The notes under the pieces: model-generated | Told to the model about the DNA's origin: nothing | Seen by the model: only the letters and a program-made list of their open reading frames with translations | Database searches by the model: none | From: Faucicola osloensis_B | Lineage (GTDB): Bacteria > Pseudomonadota > Gammaproteobacteria > Pseudomonadales > Moraxellaceae | DNA length: 64,000 nucleotides | NCBI GenBank assembly: GCA_964211495.1 | Contig: CAXORL010000004.1 | Location: 186,001-250,000 of the forward strand | Direction: 5' to 3' | Program-made: the position numbers and the translations under genes | In this document: positions 17,455 through 26,739 of the stretch, one piece after another | Layout: every line of letters starts with the position of its first letter | Position numbering within the stretch: position 1 is the first letter of the stretch

Positions 17455-20400
17455 ATGTGGCTCACCCGCGTCAGTATCAACAATCCTGTGTTTGCTGCCA
17501 TGATCATGCTCGCGCTGATGGTCATTGGATTACTAGCAACATTTCGCATGAAAGTTGAGGAATTTCCTAATATTGAATTCCCTTTTGTGGTGGTCAATAC
17601 CGTTTATAGTGGTGCTTCGCCTGAAGTCATCGAGACCGACATTACCAAAAAAATTGAAGACCAAGTCAATACCATCGCCGGTGTCAAAGAAGTGACCTCC
17701 GTCACCCAACAAGGCTTGTCACAAGTCATCGTGCAGTTTGATTTAAATATTCCTTCCGATGTTGCCGCGCAAAACGTGCGTGATAAATTGGCACTGGTGA
17801 CCCCCAGCTTTCGGGATGAAGTCACCACGCCTATCGTTGCGCAGTACAATCCTGCCGACGCACCTGTGGTGTCTGTCACCTTTCGCTCTGACAAAATGTC
17901 GCTTCGGGAATTATCCACTTACTTAGACAACACGGTCAAAAAACAGTTGCAAACGGTCACAGGGGTGGGTCGGGTCGATATCTTGGGGGGGCGTCAGCGT
18001 CAAATCCGTGTGCTGCTCAATCCCACCCAAATGAATGCCTATAAAGTCTCAGTCAATCAAATTAGCAATGCACTACGCTCAGAGAACGTCGAATTACCTG
18101 TCGGTACTATCAATAATCAAAACCAAGAAATGGTGATTCAAGTCAACGGGTTGGTCAAAACACCCAATGAGTTTAACCAAATCATTGTCGCCCAAAATCG
18201 TTCAAGCACCGGTGCTATCGTGCCTGTGTACCTATCGCAAGTTGCCCAAGTCGTTGATGGGCAAGCCGAGGCTGAGTCAGCGTCGCTACAAAATGGTCAA
18301 CCTGCGGTGGCAATGGATATTATCAAAATGTCGGATGCCAATGTGATTGATGTGGTTGATAAAACCCAGCAGCGTCTGGCAGAAATCCAAGCCACCCTAC
18401 CCCCAGGTGTCACCATGACGGTGGTCGCTGATAGCTCTAAAAGTATTCGCGGCTCGCTAAATAATGTGGTACGCACCTTGATTGAAGGGGCGATATTGGC
18501 AGTGTTTATTGTTTGGTTGTTTTTAGGGTCGTGGCGCTCGACCATTATCACAGGATTAACGCTACCCATTTCGCTGCTCGGTACTTTAGCAGCGATTTGG
18601 ACGTTTGGTTTTTCCATCAACATGATGACCCTACTGGCGCTGGCATTATGTATCGGACTGCTGATTGATGATGCGATTGTGGTGCGGGAAAATATCGTGC
18701 GCCATGTGGGTATGGGCAAACATCACCGCCAAGCGGCGCTTGATGGCACCCAAGAAATCGGGCTTGCCGTGCTAGCGACGACGCTGGTGATTGTGGCGGT
18801 ATTTTTACCCGTGGCTTTTATGGGCGGGATTATCGGACGCTTTTTTTATCAGTTTGGTGTGACTGTTTCTACCGCCGTCTTGCTGTCGTTATTTGTTAGC
18901 TTCACGCTTGACCCGATGTTGTCTTCGATTTGGCCAGACCCAGATGCCGCGCACCAACATGACCGATTCAATGGGCGGGTATCGTTTCGCAAGCGACCGA
19001 TTGCTTGGTTATTAGCGGGTTTTCAGCGCCTGTTAGATCGGTTGACCAATCTATACAGCCATATTCTTGCGTGGAGTTTACGCCATCGCTTGATAACTGT
19101 GCTTATTGCAATTGGCTCACTGGTTGCCGCGTTTTTTGCCGTGGGGTTGGTTGGCAAAGAGTTTGTCCCGCAAGCGGATATGAATGAAATCAAAGTCAAA
19201 TTTGAAACGCCTGTCAATGCCAATCTTGACTATACCCAGCAAAAAGCAGCACAAGTCAACGCGGTATTACAAAGTTTTCCTGAGGTTACCAATACTTATG
19301 CCACGGTTAATGCCATGTCCTATAGCGGTAACAATCGGGTACAAGTAAATGTATCGTTAGTACCTAAAGATGAGCGCACGCGCGGATTAGATGCCTTAAA
19401 CCGCGCCATGCGTGAGCAATTGCAGCAGGTAGGCGGTATTAAAGTCACCTCAGTGGCAGCCGCTGCCATGGCGGTCAGCGGTGGTCTTAAGCCGATTATG
19501 ATATCCATCAAAGGCAATGACCTAACCGAGCTGCAACGTTTATCCAATGAATTTATGCAAAAACTCTCAAACGTCAATGGCTTGGTAGATTTGGAAAGCA
19601 CGCTTAAACAGCCCAAATCAATGGTCAATGTCACCATTAACCGAGAAGCAGCAAATGATGCCGGCCTTTCGATTGGTCAAATCGGACAAGCATTACGCCC
19701 GCTGCTGGCCGGTGACAATGTGAGCACCTTTAAGGATGACAACGGCAACAATATCGATGTTAACGTGCGCTTAAATGACGACAACCGCCAGACCATCTCG
19801 CAACTACAATCCATGTACTTGTCATCAAGCCGTATGGATCAAAATGGTCAGCCGATACTAGTGCCGCTATCGCAAGTGGCGAATTTTAGTGAAACCTTGG
19901 GCGCACCGCAAATCAACCGGCGTTCGCTGTTTCGTGAGGTAGTAGTTCAAGCCAACACGGACGGCAGACCGGCAGGTGATATCGGTGCGGATATCACAAA
20001 AATCCAAAACGAAATGAAACTGCCACCCGGTTACAGCTTTGCGGTACAAGGCTCTAATAAAGACATGGCAGAGTCCATTGGCTACGCAACAACCGCGCTT
20101 GGACTGGCAATCGTGTTTATCTATATGTTGTTAGGGTCACAGTTTAATAGCTTTTTATACCCTGTGGCGATTATGGCATCGCTGCCGTTATCGCTGATTG
20201 GGGTGTTCTTTGCGTTATTTTTATTCGGCTCTAGTCTTAATATGTTTTCTATCATCGGCATTATCATGCTGATGGGATTGGTATGTAAAAATGCAATTTT
20301 GCTCATTGATTTTATTAAAGAATCTTTATCAAACGGTTTGAGCCGTACTGAAGCTATTATGCTGGCCGGGCAAACGCGCCTGCGCCCCATTTTGATGACT

Positions 20401-20637
20401 ACCGCTGCCATGGTGATGGGGATGATACCGCTGGCACTTGGCATTGGTGAAGGTTCGGAGCAGCAAGCACCGATGGCACACGCCATTATTGGCGGGGTGA
20501 TTACTTCAACTTTATTGACCTTGATTGTGGTGCCGGTGATTTATACCTATTTAGATGACGGCAAACAGCGGTTTTTTCGATTATTTGCTAAAAAGAAAGC
20601 AACAACCCCTGCCATAGAGCCCCACGACTCATTTTAA
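17455..20637 (+). CDS. RND efflux permease (AcrB/HAE1 family)
   Basis: This is an inner-membrane proton/drug antiporter that takes substrates from the membrane or periplasm and passes them to the adaptor and outer-membrane channel. At 1060 residues it has the family length. It shows TM1 at about 10-30, a large periplasmic porter domain, TM2-6 (about 335-490) with the proton-relay pair in LCIGLLIDDAIVVRENI, a second periplasmic domain, and TM8-12 at the end (with GLVCKNAILLIDFI). The sequence resembles general AcrB/AcrF-type members. The substrate cannot be predicted. An OmpR-type two-component pair lies downstream and may regulate it. Confidence 0.92.
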   Translation: MWLTRVSINNPVFAAMIMLALMVIGLLATFRMKVEEFPNIEFPFVVVNTVYSGASPEVIETDITKKIEDQVNTIAGVKEVTSVTQQGLSQVIVQFDLNIPSDVAAQNVRDKLALVTPSFRDEVTTPIVAQYNPADAPVVSVTFRSDKMSLRELSTYLDNTVKKQLQTVTGVGRVDILGGRQRQIRVLLNPTQMNAYKVSVNQISNALRSENVELPVGTINNQNQEMVIQVNGLVKTPNEFNQIIVAQNRSSTGAIVPVYLSQVAQVVDGQAEAESASLQNGQPAVAMDIIKMSDANVIDVVDKTQQRLAEIQATLPPGVTMTVVADSSKSIRGSLNNVVRTLIEGAILAVFIVWLFLGSWRSTIITGLTLPISLLGTLAAIWTFGFSINMMTLLALALCIGLLIDDAIVVRENIVRHVGMGKHHRQAALDGTQEIGLAVLATTLVIVAVFLPVAFMGGIIGRFFYQFGVTVSTAVLLSLFVSFTLDPMLSSIWPDPDAAHQHDRFNGRVSFRKRPIAWLLAGFQRLLDRLTNLYSHILAWSLRHRLITVLIAIGSLVAAFFAVGLVGKEFVPQADMNEIKVKFETPVNANLDYTQQKAAQVNAVLQSFPEVTNTYATVNAMSYSGNNRVQVNVSLVPKDERTRGLDALNRAMREQLQQVGGIKVTSVAAAAMAVSGGLKPIMISIKGNDLTELQRLSNEFMQKLSNVNGLVDLESTLKQPKSMVNVTINREAANDAGLSIGQIGQALRPLLAGDNVSTFKDDNGNNIDVNVRLNDDNRQTISQLQSMYLSSSRMDQNGQPILVPLSQVANFSETLGAPQINRRSLFREVVVQANTDGRPAGDIGADITKIQNEMKLPPGYSFAVQGSNKDMAESIGYATTALGLAIVFIYMLLGSQFNSFLYPVAIMASLPLSLIGVFFALFLFGSSLNMFSIIGIIMLMGLVCKNAILLIDFIKESLSNGLSRTEAIMLAGQTRLRPILMTTAAMVMGMIPLALGIGEGSEQQAPMAHAIIGGVITSTLLTLIVVPVIYTYLDDGKQRFFRLFAKKKATTPAIEPHDSF

Positions 20638-20820
20638 GCAATAATTCATTACAATTTTATACAGTGTAAAGAAACTTAAGAATGAGTAGCCCGGTACAAT
20701 TTTAAATTGGGCTATGCCTTAATTAGATTAATTGGGCTGCGTGATTGATAGCTGTATGATTGGCAGCTAAGAAGTTTTATAAATCTGTGTAAGACACTAT
20801 CATATTGGCAGTCTATTGCT

Positions 20821-20859
20821 TTATGATAATAATCTCTTGCTTATGATTATAAACTCTTG
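20821..20859 (+). promoter_or_regulatory. Direct repeat upstream of the response regulator, candidate operator
   Basis: Two 19-bp copies (TTATGATAATAATCTCTTG at 20821 and TTATGATTATAAACTCTTG at 20841) match at 17 of 19 positions with a 20-bp period. They end 60 bp before the response-regulator start. OmpR-family regulators often bind tandem direct repeats, so autoregulation is plausible. It could instead be one of this region's neutral tandem duplications. The rest of the 282-bp gap holds a TAGCCC...GGGCTA hairpin at 20687-20715 without a T run. Confidence 0.4.
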
Positions 20860-20919
20860 ATTGATGAGCAAAAGCAATAATAACAACTGATTTATTTTAG
20901 AGAATTTTTGGAGTTGGTG

Positions 20920-21657
20920 ATGGAAGAAAATAATAGTGGTACTAAAACCGTCCTATTGATTGAGGATGATCCAGATTTAGCCGAGTTGATTAGCGAATAT
21001 TTGGGCATGAACTATTATGAGGTTCAGCATGCCCCAACCGCAACAGAAGGGCTAGAGACGCTATTTAACCCTGCCAAATCCATTGATTTGGTGATTTTAG
21101 ATTTGATGTTGCCGGATATGGATGGTATGCAAGTGTGTCAACGTATTCGTCAGCACAAAGATAGCCGTCTGGCGCAAACGGCGATTATCATGCTCACCGC
21201 CAAAGGTGACACTACTGACCGTGTGTTGGGTCTCGAGATGGGCGCGGATGATTATGTCTCAAAACCATTTGAACCGCGTGAACTATTGGCGCGTATCCGT
21301 GCGGTCATGCGCCGTCACGACCTGCCGCTTCACCAGCAAAAAGAAGATAACTTAGTATTTGGTCGCTTAAAGGTTTATCCAGATAGCCATGAAGTGACGA
21401 TTGATGATGAGCCGGTGCGTTTGACCACCCACCAGTTCCAATTATTACATTACTTTGCTACCCACTCAGGTAAAGTACTGAGCCGTGAACAGCTTTGGCA
21501 TGCAATGCCAAACGATGACAGCAGTGATAACATTGACCGTGCCATTGATGTGCACATTTCACGTCTGCGCGCGCTGATTGAAGACAATCCTCGTCAGCCA
21601 AAACGCATTATCACGGTGCGTGGTGTCGGCTATCAGTTTGCCACTGACCAAGTATAA
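20920..21657 (+). CDS. OmpR/PhoB-family response regulator
   Basis: This is a DNA-binding regulator presumably phosphorylated by the kinase encoded downstream. The 245-residue product from the ATG at 20920 has a receiver domain with IEDDPD, phospho-acceptor Asp in LVILDLMLPDMDG and Lys in YVSKPFEPRE. A C-terminal winged helix (about 145-240) carries LTTHQFQLLHYFATHSGKVLSREQLW and the recognition-helix region DVHISRLRALI. GGAG at 20910-20913 sits six bases before this ATG; the upstream TTG and GTG codons in frame overlap that site and are rejected. The kinase gene starts 112 bp downstream. The target genes are unknown; the RND operon just upstream is the obvious candidate. Confidence 0.9.
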   Translation: MEENNSGTKTVLLIEDDPDLAELISEYLGMNYYEVQHAPTATEGLETLFNPAKSIDLVILDLMLPDMDGMQVCQRIRQHKDSRLAQTAIIMLTAKGDTTDRVLGLEMGADDYVSKPFEPRELLARIRAVMRRHDLPLHQQKEDNLVFGRLKVYPDSHEVTIDDEPVRLTTHQFQLLHYFATHSGKVLSREQLWHAMPNDDSSDNIDRAIDVHISRLRALIEDNPRQPKRIITVRGVGYQFATDQV

Positions 21658-21769
21658 GAGTGTAAGATAGCTTGACAAATTTAACACGCAAAAGGTCATC
21701 ATCCTTGGTTATTTATTATCCCAAAGCTATTATAATAGCCTTTGATGACCCACGATTTTTGGATTCTGT

Positions 21770-23467
21770 GTGCGATTGAGCGGCATAAAATTTAACAGTG
21801 TATTTAGCAAGTTATTTGCCAGCGTTATGCTGGCATTGGTCATTTTTGCTGGGGCAATGGTAATTTTAAGCCACCTAGTACACGATACTTCTGCCAACAC
21901 CCGCCACCAAGTCATTGCCAGCCAAGTCACCCAGCAGCTAGACCCGTTACTAGTTGAGCTGCGTACCGCTCAAGACCAACAAAAAAATCTCGAAACCCGC
22001 TATCTACTTGCTCTAGTGCGTCGTAGTTTTAACATCTATAGCGATTCACTCAACGCCAAATTTGGTCTATACGATGGCAAAAGTGGCGAAGCGATTATGA
22101 TCATGCGTGGGCTGCCTGCCACTTTACCGCCAAACCCGCCATTTTTTTTATCCTTGTTTCCTAGAGATGATCCAAAACACCCGACCGAAATTCAAGTCAA
22201 TAGCCAATCGGGTTATGTGCTGTTATACCAATCAAAACTTAGTAACCGCCGTGCGATTTCACCCGCGATTAATTTACTGACAGGTACCTTGCTACTGCTG
22301 CTCATCATGTCGGGCATGTTATGGATGATTGCGCGCACCATGACATGGCGTATCAATCAGCTGAGTCGGCAAATCACCCAATTGGGTGATGGCGATTTCT
22401 CTGCCCGTGTCACACCTGTAGGCAACGATGAAATTACCATTTTGGCGCGCGGTTTTAACCAAACCGCTGAACGTATCGAAACCTTAATGAATGCCAATAA
22501 ACTGCTGTTAGCGCACGCTTCTCATGAGATTCGCACACCAATTACCCGTATTCGTCTACAAGTTGAAATGATGACCATGCTGGCAAGCCAGTTTGACAAA
22601 ACAATACAAGATAAAGTACGAAAACGTGCCGATGCCATCAACCGTGATTTGACGGGTCTTAATGATTTGGTGGAAAGTATTTTGCTCGTCAGTCGTATGG
22701 ATGCCGGTCATGCGATTGAAAAAGTAGAAGACGTTGATTTATATGAATTAATTAAAAACGAGATTCAGCACTACCCACAAGCTACCTTTGCAGGTGGTCA
22801 TATTATCATTCAAGGGCAAGCCAAACTTCTCACTCACCTCGTGCGTAATTTGCTCGACAATGCCCATCTTCATGGCGTCCCACCTGTGAGCGTACAGCTG
22901 TATGCCATTGATGACGCGGGTAATCAACTGGCAATTGATGCCCCACCTACCATTCAAGAGAGTACAAAAGATACCCATGCAGAAAAACATAACGATGCTC
23001 AAAAACATAACGATGTTCAAAAAGATAAAGTGGCTTTGCCCGCCCCTATAAAAGATACCACCAATGACCCCACAAACGGCGATGACATCACCGTTGACAC
23101 TGAAATGTCATCGACAAATAGTCTCGCCGCAACGGACACAGTAGATGGCGAAGCAACTTCGAGCAAACTGACTAATAAACCAAAAAATAAATCGTCTATT
23201 TTTTCCCGTAAAAAATCTGACATTGTGCATCTGCCAGAATTTCATCAGGTGTGTATTGCGGTTATCGACCAAGGTACAGGTATTCCTGAAGACAAACGCA
23301 CCGATATTTTCAGTCCATTTGTACGGCTACAACAAGAGAAAAAAGGCTCAGGGCTCGGGCTATCTTTGGTCGCGCAGATTGTCAAAGCCCATGGCGGTAG
23401 TATTATCACCGACACATTGCATGGTCATACCCGCTTTTTGGTCACATTACCTATCACCCAATCTTAA
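21770..23467 (+). CDS. Sensor histidine kinase with low-complexity insert in the ATPase domain
   Basis: This is a membrane sensor kinase paired with the upstream OmpR-type regulator. The 565-residue product has TM1 (about 13-34), a periplasmic sensor region (35-165), TM2 (about 166-188), HAMP (about 190-242), a HisKA domain with His252 in HASHEIRTPITR, and a HATPase domain. The N box is HLVRNLLDNAHLHG (356-369) and G1 is VIDQGTGIPEDKR (498-510). GSGLGLSLV follows. Between the N box and G1, residues ~384-490 are a hydrophilic Lys/Asp/Thr/Ser-rich insert with the imperfect repeat EKHNDAQKHNDVQKD; most kinases have only 10-20 residues there. The start is GTG at 21770 without a clear ribosome site. 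Confidence 0.87.
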   Translation: MRLSGIKFNSVFSKLFASVMLALVIFAGAMVILSHLVHDTSANTRHQVIASQVTQQLDPLLVELRTAQDQQKNLETRYLLALVRRSFNIYSDSLNAKFGLYDGKSGEAIMIMRGLPATLPPNPPFFLSLFPRDDPKHPTEIQVNSQSGYVLLYQSKLSNRRAISPAINLLTGTLLLLLIMSGMLWMIARTMTWRINQLSRQITQLGDGDFSARVTPVGNDEITILARGFNQTAERIETLMNANKLLLAHASHEIRTPITRIRLQVEMMTMLASQFDKTIQDKVRKRADAINRDLTGLNDLVESILLVSRMDAGHAIEKVEDVDLYELIKNEIQHYPQATFAGGHIIIQGQAKLLTHLVRNLLDNAHLHGVPPVSVQLYAIDDAGNQLAIDAPPTIQESTKDTHAEKHNDAQKHNDVQKDKVALPAPIKDTTNDPTNGDDITVDTEMSSTNSLAATDTVDGEATSSKLTNKPKNKSSIFSRKKSDIVHLPEFHQVCIAVIDQGTGIPEDKRTDIFSPFVRLQQEKKGSGLGLSLVAQIVKAHGGSIITDTLHGHTRFLVTLPITQS

Positions 23468-23636
23468 CCGCTTTTAACTCTGCCTATAGTTTTGTCACAA
23501 TTTTTTTCGGTTTTCTCCTCTATTATTTAATTAAACCCACCATTCGGCATTTATTTATTCGTTAAAGCGACTAAACGCTGACGACGAGCTGTGCTAAAAT
23601 TACCTTCTTTTAGCCACTGCAAAATTTTTTATTATC

Positions 23637-24374
23637 ATGATTACCATTGATAACGTTACCAAACGCTTCCAAACCCAAGATGGCAACTGGTTTACCGCGG
23701 TAGAACCGACATCGCTCACAATCCAACAAGGCGAGATTTTTGGCTTGATGGGTTATTCTGGCGCAGGCAAATCTACCTTGCTACGCTTGATTAATTTACT
23801 TGAACGCCCAGATAGCGGCACGGTCACCATTGATGGCAAGGAACTGACCTCGCTATCTACCCACGATTTGCGCCATGCCCGTCAAAATATCGGGATGATT
23901 TTTCAGCAGTTTAATCTGATGGCAAATCGCACGGTGGCACAAAATATTGCCTTTGCCCTAGAGATTGCCGGTTGGGAAAAAGCAGCCATCATGCCGCGGG
24001 TGATGGAATGCCTTGAAATTGTCGATTTGGTCAATCGCGCCAACCACTATCCTGCCCAGCTCTCTGGCGGTCAAAAACAGCGGGCAGGTATCGCACGGGC
24101 GTTAGCACCCAAGCCTCATGTAATGCTCGCCGATGAGCCCACCTCTGCGCTCGACCCTGCGACAACCAAATCGGTGTTAGCCTGTCTCAAGGATATTAAT
24201 GACAAGTTTAATGTCACTATCGTGATTGTGACCCATGAAATGTCTGTGATTCGCAAGCTGTGTAACCGCGTTGCTCTGCTTGATAAAGGCAGATTGCTGG
24301 AAGTCGCTGACGTACATTCGGGGCAAATTCATGCCACTACGCCGATTGGGCACCTGCTGATTAGTGATGATTAG
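23637..24374 (+). CDS. metN: Methionine ABC transporter ATP-binding protein MetN, short form
   Basis: MetN is the ATPase of the MetNIQ importer for methionine. The 245-residue product has Walker A GYSGAGKST (about 39-47), a Q loop in IGMIFQQFNLM, signature LSGGQKQR, Walker B VMLADEPTSALD and the switch histidine in IVTHEMSV. E. coli MetN has 343 residues and a C-terminal ACT-like (NIL) domain that binds methionine and causes transinhibition. Here the protein stops right after the ATPase domain, so that feedback should be absent. The stop codon lies inside a 10-bp tandem repeat (24359-24383), and no relic of the NIL domain can be seen downstream. metI and metQ follow in order. Confidence 0.87.
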   Translation: MITIDNVTKRFQTQDGNWFTAVEPTSLTIQQGEIFGLMGYSGAGKSTLLRLINLLERPDSGTVTIDGKELTSLSTHDLRHARQNIGMIFQQFNLMANRTVAQNIAFALEIAGWEKAAIMPRVMECLEIVDLVNRANHYPAQLSGGQKQRAGIARALAPKPHVMLADEPTSALDPATTKSVLACLKDINDKFNVTIVIVTHEMSVIRKLCNRVALLDKGRLLEVADVHSGQIHATTPIGHLLISDD

Positions 24375-24451
24375 TGATGATTAACGGCGCACAAACATCG
24401 TTGATGACTAGATAATCTTTTAAGTTTTAAATTGAATCGTTGGGTAATTTC

Positions 24452-25141
24452 ATGGCAAATACATTAACTTGGCAAAGCGCGGTTGATAATCTTTTGGGGA
24501 TGAAAGCAGAAATTTGGCAAGCGTTTTGGGAAACACTGATTATGGTGGGTATCTCAACGGTTGCGTCAGTCATCTTTGGTACATTGCTCGGCGTTGCGCT
24601 ATTTTTGACCAGTAAAAATCAGCTCGCCGACAACAAATCGCTGTATGCCGGACTTGGCAACTTTACCAACATTATGCGTGCTTTTCCGTTTGTGATTTTG
24701 ATGATTGTGATTATTCCTGTCACTCGCCTCATTGTCGGTACCACCATTGGTCCAATCGCGGCATCGCTTGCTTTGAGTGTCGCCGGTATCTTCTACTTTG
24801 CTAGGCTCGTTGAGCAAAATCTGCGTGATGTGCCAAAAGGTATCATCGAAGCGGCGTTATCGATGGGTGCAAGTACAGGGACAATTATTCGTAACGTGTT
24901 ATTGGTCGAGTCACGCTCAAGTTTGATTTTAAGTATTACTACCTTGATGATTAGTTTACTCTCTTATAGTGCGGCAGCGGGTATGATTGGGGGTGGCGGG
25001 CTCGGTGATTTGGCGATTCGTTATGGTTATAACCGCTATCAAAATGATGTAATGATTTTTATGGTGATTTTATTGGTGGTGATGGTGATTATCATCCAAT
25101 CGGTTGGTAATATTTTGGCGCACCGTCTGGATAAACGTTAA
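24452..25141 (+). CDS. metI: Methionine ABC transporter permease MetI
   Basis: MetI is the transmembrane channel of the methionine importer. The product is 229 residues from the ATG at 24452. An in-frame TTG at 24440 would add four residues, and neither site has a strong ribosome site. It has about five membrane helices, the BPD_transp_1 fold, and the EAA-type coupling motif around GIIEAALSMGAS. The SAAAGMIGGGGLGDLA segment is typical of MetI. It lies between metN and metQ. Confidence 0.9.
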   Translation: MANTLTWQSAVDNLLGMKAEIWQAFWETLIMVGISTVASVIFGTLLGVALFLTSKNQLADNKSLYAGLGNFTNIMRAFPFVILMIVIIPVTRLIVGTTIGPIAASLALSVAGIFYFARLVEQNLRDVPKGIIEAALSMGASTGTIIRNVLLVESRSSLILSITTLMISLLSYSAAAGMIGGGGLGDLAIRYGYNRYQNDVMIFMVILLVVMVIIIQSVGNILAHRLDKR

Positions 25142-25303
25142 TTTTAGCCGATGGCTGTTTAAAAAATTGTTATTGATGGTTTTTCTAGGAATTATGAAAA
25201 AATTTCATATCCATAGGTTAACTCTCAATAACATTTTTTTTATGAGTATGTTAAGGTAATCTGACTGTTTTATCCGTTTATTTTTTCATTTTTGGAGGAA
25301 GGT

Positions 25304-26281
25304 ATGAAATTAACGCATTTATCAAGCCATATCGCGCAGCTATTAGCGACCGTAGGGGTGGCAGGGATTGCCCTAGTCGGTTGTAGCAAACCTGAAAGCA
25401 AAACCGAAACCACAGCACAAGCCAGCACCACCACAACTACAACCACGACTACCGCAAGCTCAACGACTACCACGGCAGCAGCAAGCACAGGTATCGACCC
25501 AAATAAATCTGAAATTGTGATTGGTACTACTGTGGGCGACTTTGGTGACATGGTCAAAAACTCTGTCAAACCGCAGTTAGAGAAACAAGGTTATAAAGTT
25601 AGATTGGTTGAATTCTCTGACTATGTGCGCCCAAATAAAGCCTTAGCCGATGGCGATATTGATATCAACGTGTTCCAACACAAACCTTATCTAGACACCT
25701 TCAAAAAAGACAACAACTTAGATATCGTTGAAGCCTTCCAAGTGCCTACCGCACCGCTTGGCATCTATCCAGGTAAATTAAATGACCTAAAACAAGTCAA
25801 AGACGGTACCACCGTGGCTGCACCGAACGATCCAAGCAACTTTGCGCGTGCGCTAGTAATGCTCAACGAACTGGGCTGGGTAAAACTTAAAGCCAATATC
25901 AACCCACTCACTGCATCAAAAAATGATATCGCAGAAAACCCAAAAAATATCAAATTGGTAGAGCTAGAAGCCGCACAATTACCACGTGCGCGTTCTGACG
26001 TTGACTTTGCAGTCATCAATGGTAACTATGCGACCAGCTCAGGTATCAAATTGACTGAAGCGCTGTTCCAAGAACCCAGCTATGCGTATGTCAACTGGTC
26101 AGCGATTCGCACCAAAGATAAAGACACACAATGGGTAAAAGACGTGACCAATGCGTATAATTCAGAAGAATTTAAGCAGTACGCCCATAAAACTTTCCCA
26201 GGTTATAAATACCCAGCTATCTGGGGTGAAAACCCTGCGACACCAACCGCTGCCAGTGCAACCGCCTCTGCTGCCAAATAA
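25304..26281 (+). CDS. metQ: Methionine-binding lipoprotein MetQ
   Basis: MetQ is the substrate-binding component of the methionine importer. The 325-residue product starts at the ATG at 25304, preceded by GGAGGAAGG. A lipoprotein signal peptide ends LVGC (Cys27). A Thr/Ala/Ser-rich tether of about 40 residues follows, then a NlpA/MetQ domain with IVIGTTVGDFGDMVKN, VNVFQHKPYLD-type segment and DFAVINGNYA. The tether is longer and more repetitive than in E. coli MetQ. A strong terminator follows 14 bp after the stop, closing metNIQ. The 162-bp gap before metQ contains a TATGAAA-3 nt-TTTCATA hairpin at 25193-25209. Confidence 0.92.
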   Translation: MKLTHLSSHIAQLLATVGVAGIALVGCSKPESKTETTAQASTTTTTTTTTASSTTTTAAASTGIDPNKSEIVIGTTVGDFGDMVKNSVKPQLEKQGYKVRLVEFSDYVRPNKALADGDIDINVFQHKPYLDTFKKDNNLDIVEAFQVPTAPLGIYPGKLNDLKQVKDGTTVAAPNDPSNFARALVMLNELGWVKLKANINPLTASKNDIAENPKNIKLVELEAAQLPRARSDVDFAVINGNYATSSGIKLTEALFQEPSYAYVNWSAIRTKDKDTQWVKDVTNAYNSEEFKQYAHKTFPGYKYPAIWGENPATPTAASATASAAK

Positions 26282-26294
26282 TGGTATAATTGGC

Positions 26295-26327
26295 ATAAAA
26301 AAAGAAGCATTAAGCTTCTTTTTTTAT
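26295..26327 (+). terminator. Rho-independent terminator of metNIQ
   Basis: AAAGAAGC (26301-26308) pairs with GCTTCTTT (26314-26321) around an ATTAA loop, and the stem extends through flanking A and T runs to 26295-26327. Confidence 0.85.
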
Positions 26328-26408
26328 CGTCAAATTTTATGGTTAGAATGTTTTATGGTAAAAATGCGCTAACTGATTTTAAAACGCCTAAATTAACCAA
26401 AACTAATG

Positions 26409-26433
26409 AAACTGTTTACTCTGTAAACAGTTT
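26409..26433 (-). terminator. Perfect 11-bp hairpin overlapping the ihfA stop codon
   Basis: AAACTGTTTAC and GTAAACAGTTT form a perfect 11-bp inverted repeat with a 3-nt loop. The repeat includes the last codons and stop of ihfA. Only a weak T stretch follows on the minus strand, so it may be a terminator or a 3'-end-stabilising hairpin. Confidence 0.55.
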
Positions 26434-26739
26434 ATCCTCAATACTGCGACGCATTTTTTGCCCCGCTTTAAAGGTAACAACGCGGCGCGCTGTGACATGA
26501 ACCATCTCGCCAGTCTTTGGATTGCGACCTGGACGTTGGCTTTTATCCTTAATCTCAAAGTTCCCAAACCCCGATAGCTTGACTTGGTGACCTTTGGTCA
26601 ACGTCTCTGACAACTCTGAAAAAAAATTCTCCACAAATGCGCGGCTGTCTTGGCGCGTCATGCCCAAATTTTCCATCAAATGATTGATCATTTCTAATTT
26701 GGTTAAGGTTTTTCCTTCAACTTGCATATTCATTATCAT
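26416..26739 (-). CDS. ihfA: Integration host factor subunit alpha
   Basis: IHF-alpha pairs with IHF-beta to bend DNA in replication, recombination and transcription. The product (about 107 residues) contains the HU/IHF fold with the diagnostic VKLSGFGNFEIKDKSQRPGR and NPKTGEMVHVTARRVVTFK segments. The latter holds the Pro that intercalates at the DNA kink. ATG codons at 26739, 26733 and 26727 are all in frame. AGGG lies five bases before 26739, which I prefer, though the family N-terminus usually begins nearer LTKLEMINHL. It is the last gene of the rpmI-rplT-pheS-pheT-ihfA block, as in E. coli, 111 bp after pheT. Confidence 0.95.
   Translation of the reverse strand: MIMNMQVEGKTLTKLEMINHLMENLGMTRQDSRAFVENFFSELSETLTKGHQVKLSGFGNFEIKDKSQRPGRNPKTGEMVHVTARRVVTFKAGQKMRRSIEDKLFTE

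Noticed and set aside
25270..25569. A 99-codon minus-strand frame with a Val-rich stretch over the metQ start
   Set aside because: The Val run is simply the complement of the Thr/Ala-rich MetQ tether; shadow frame.
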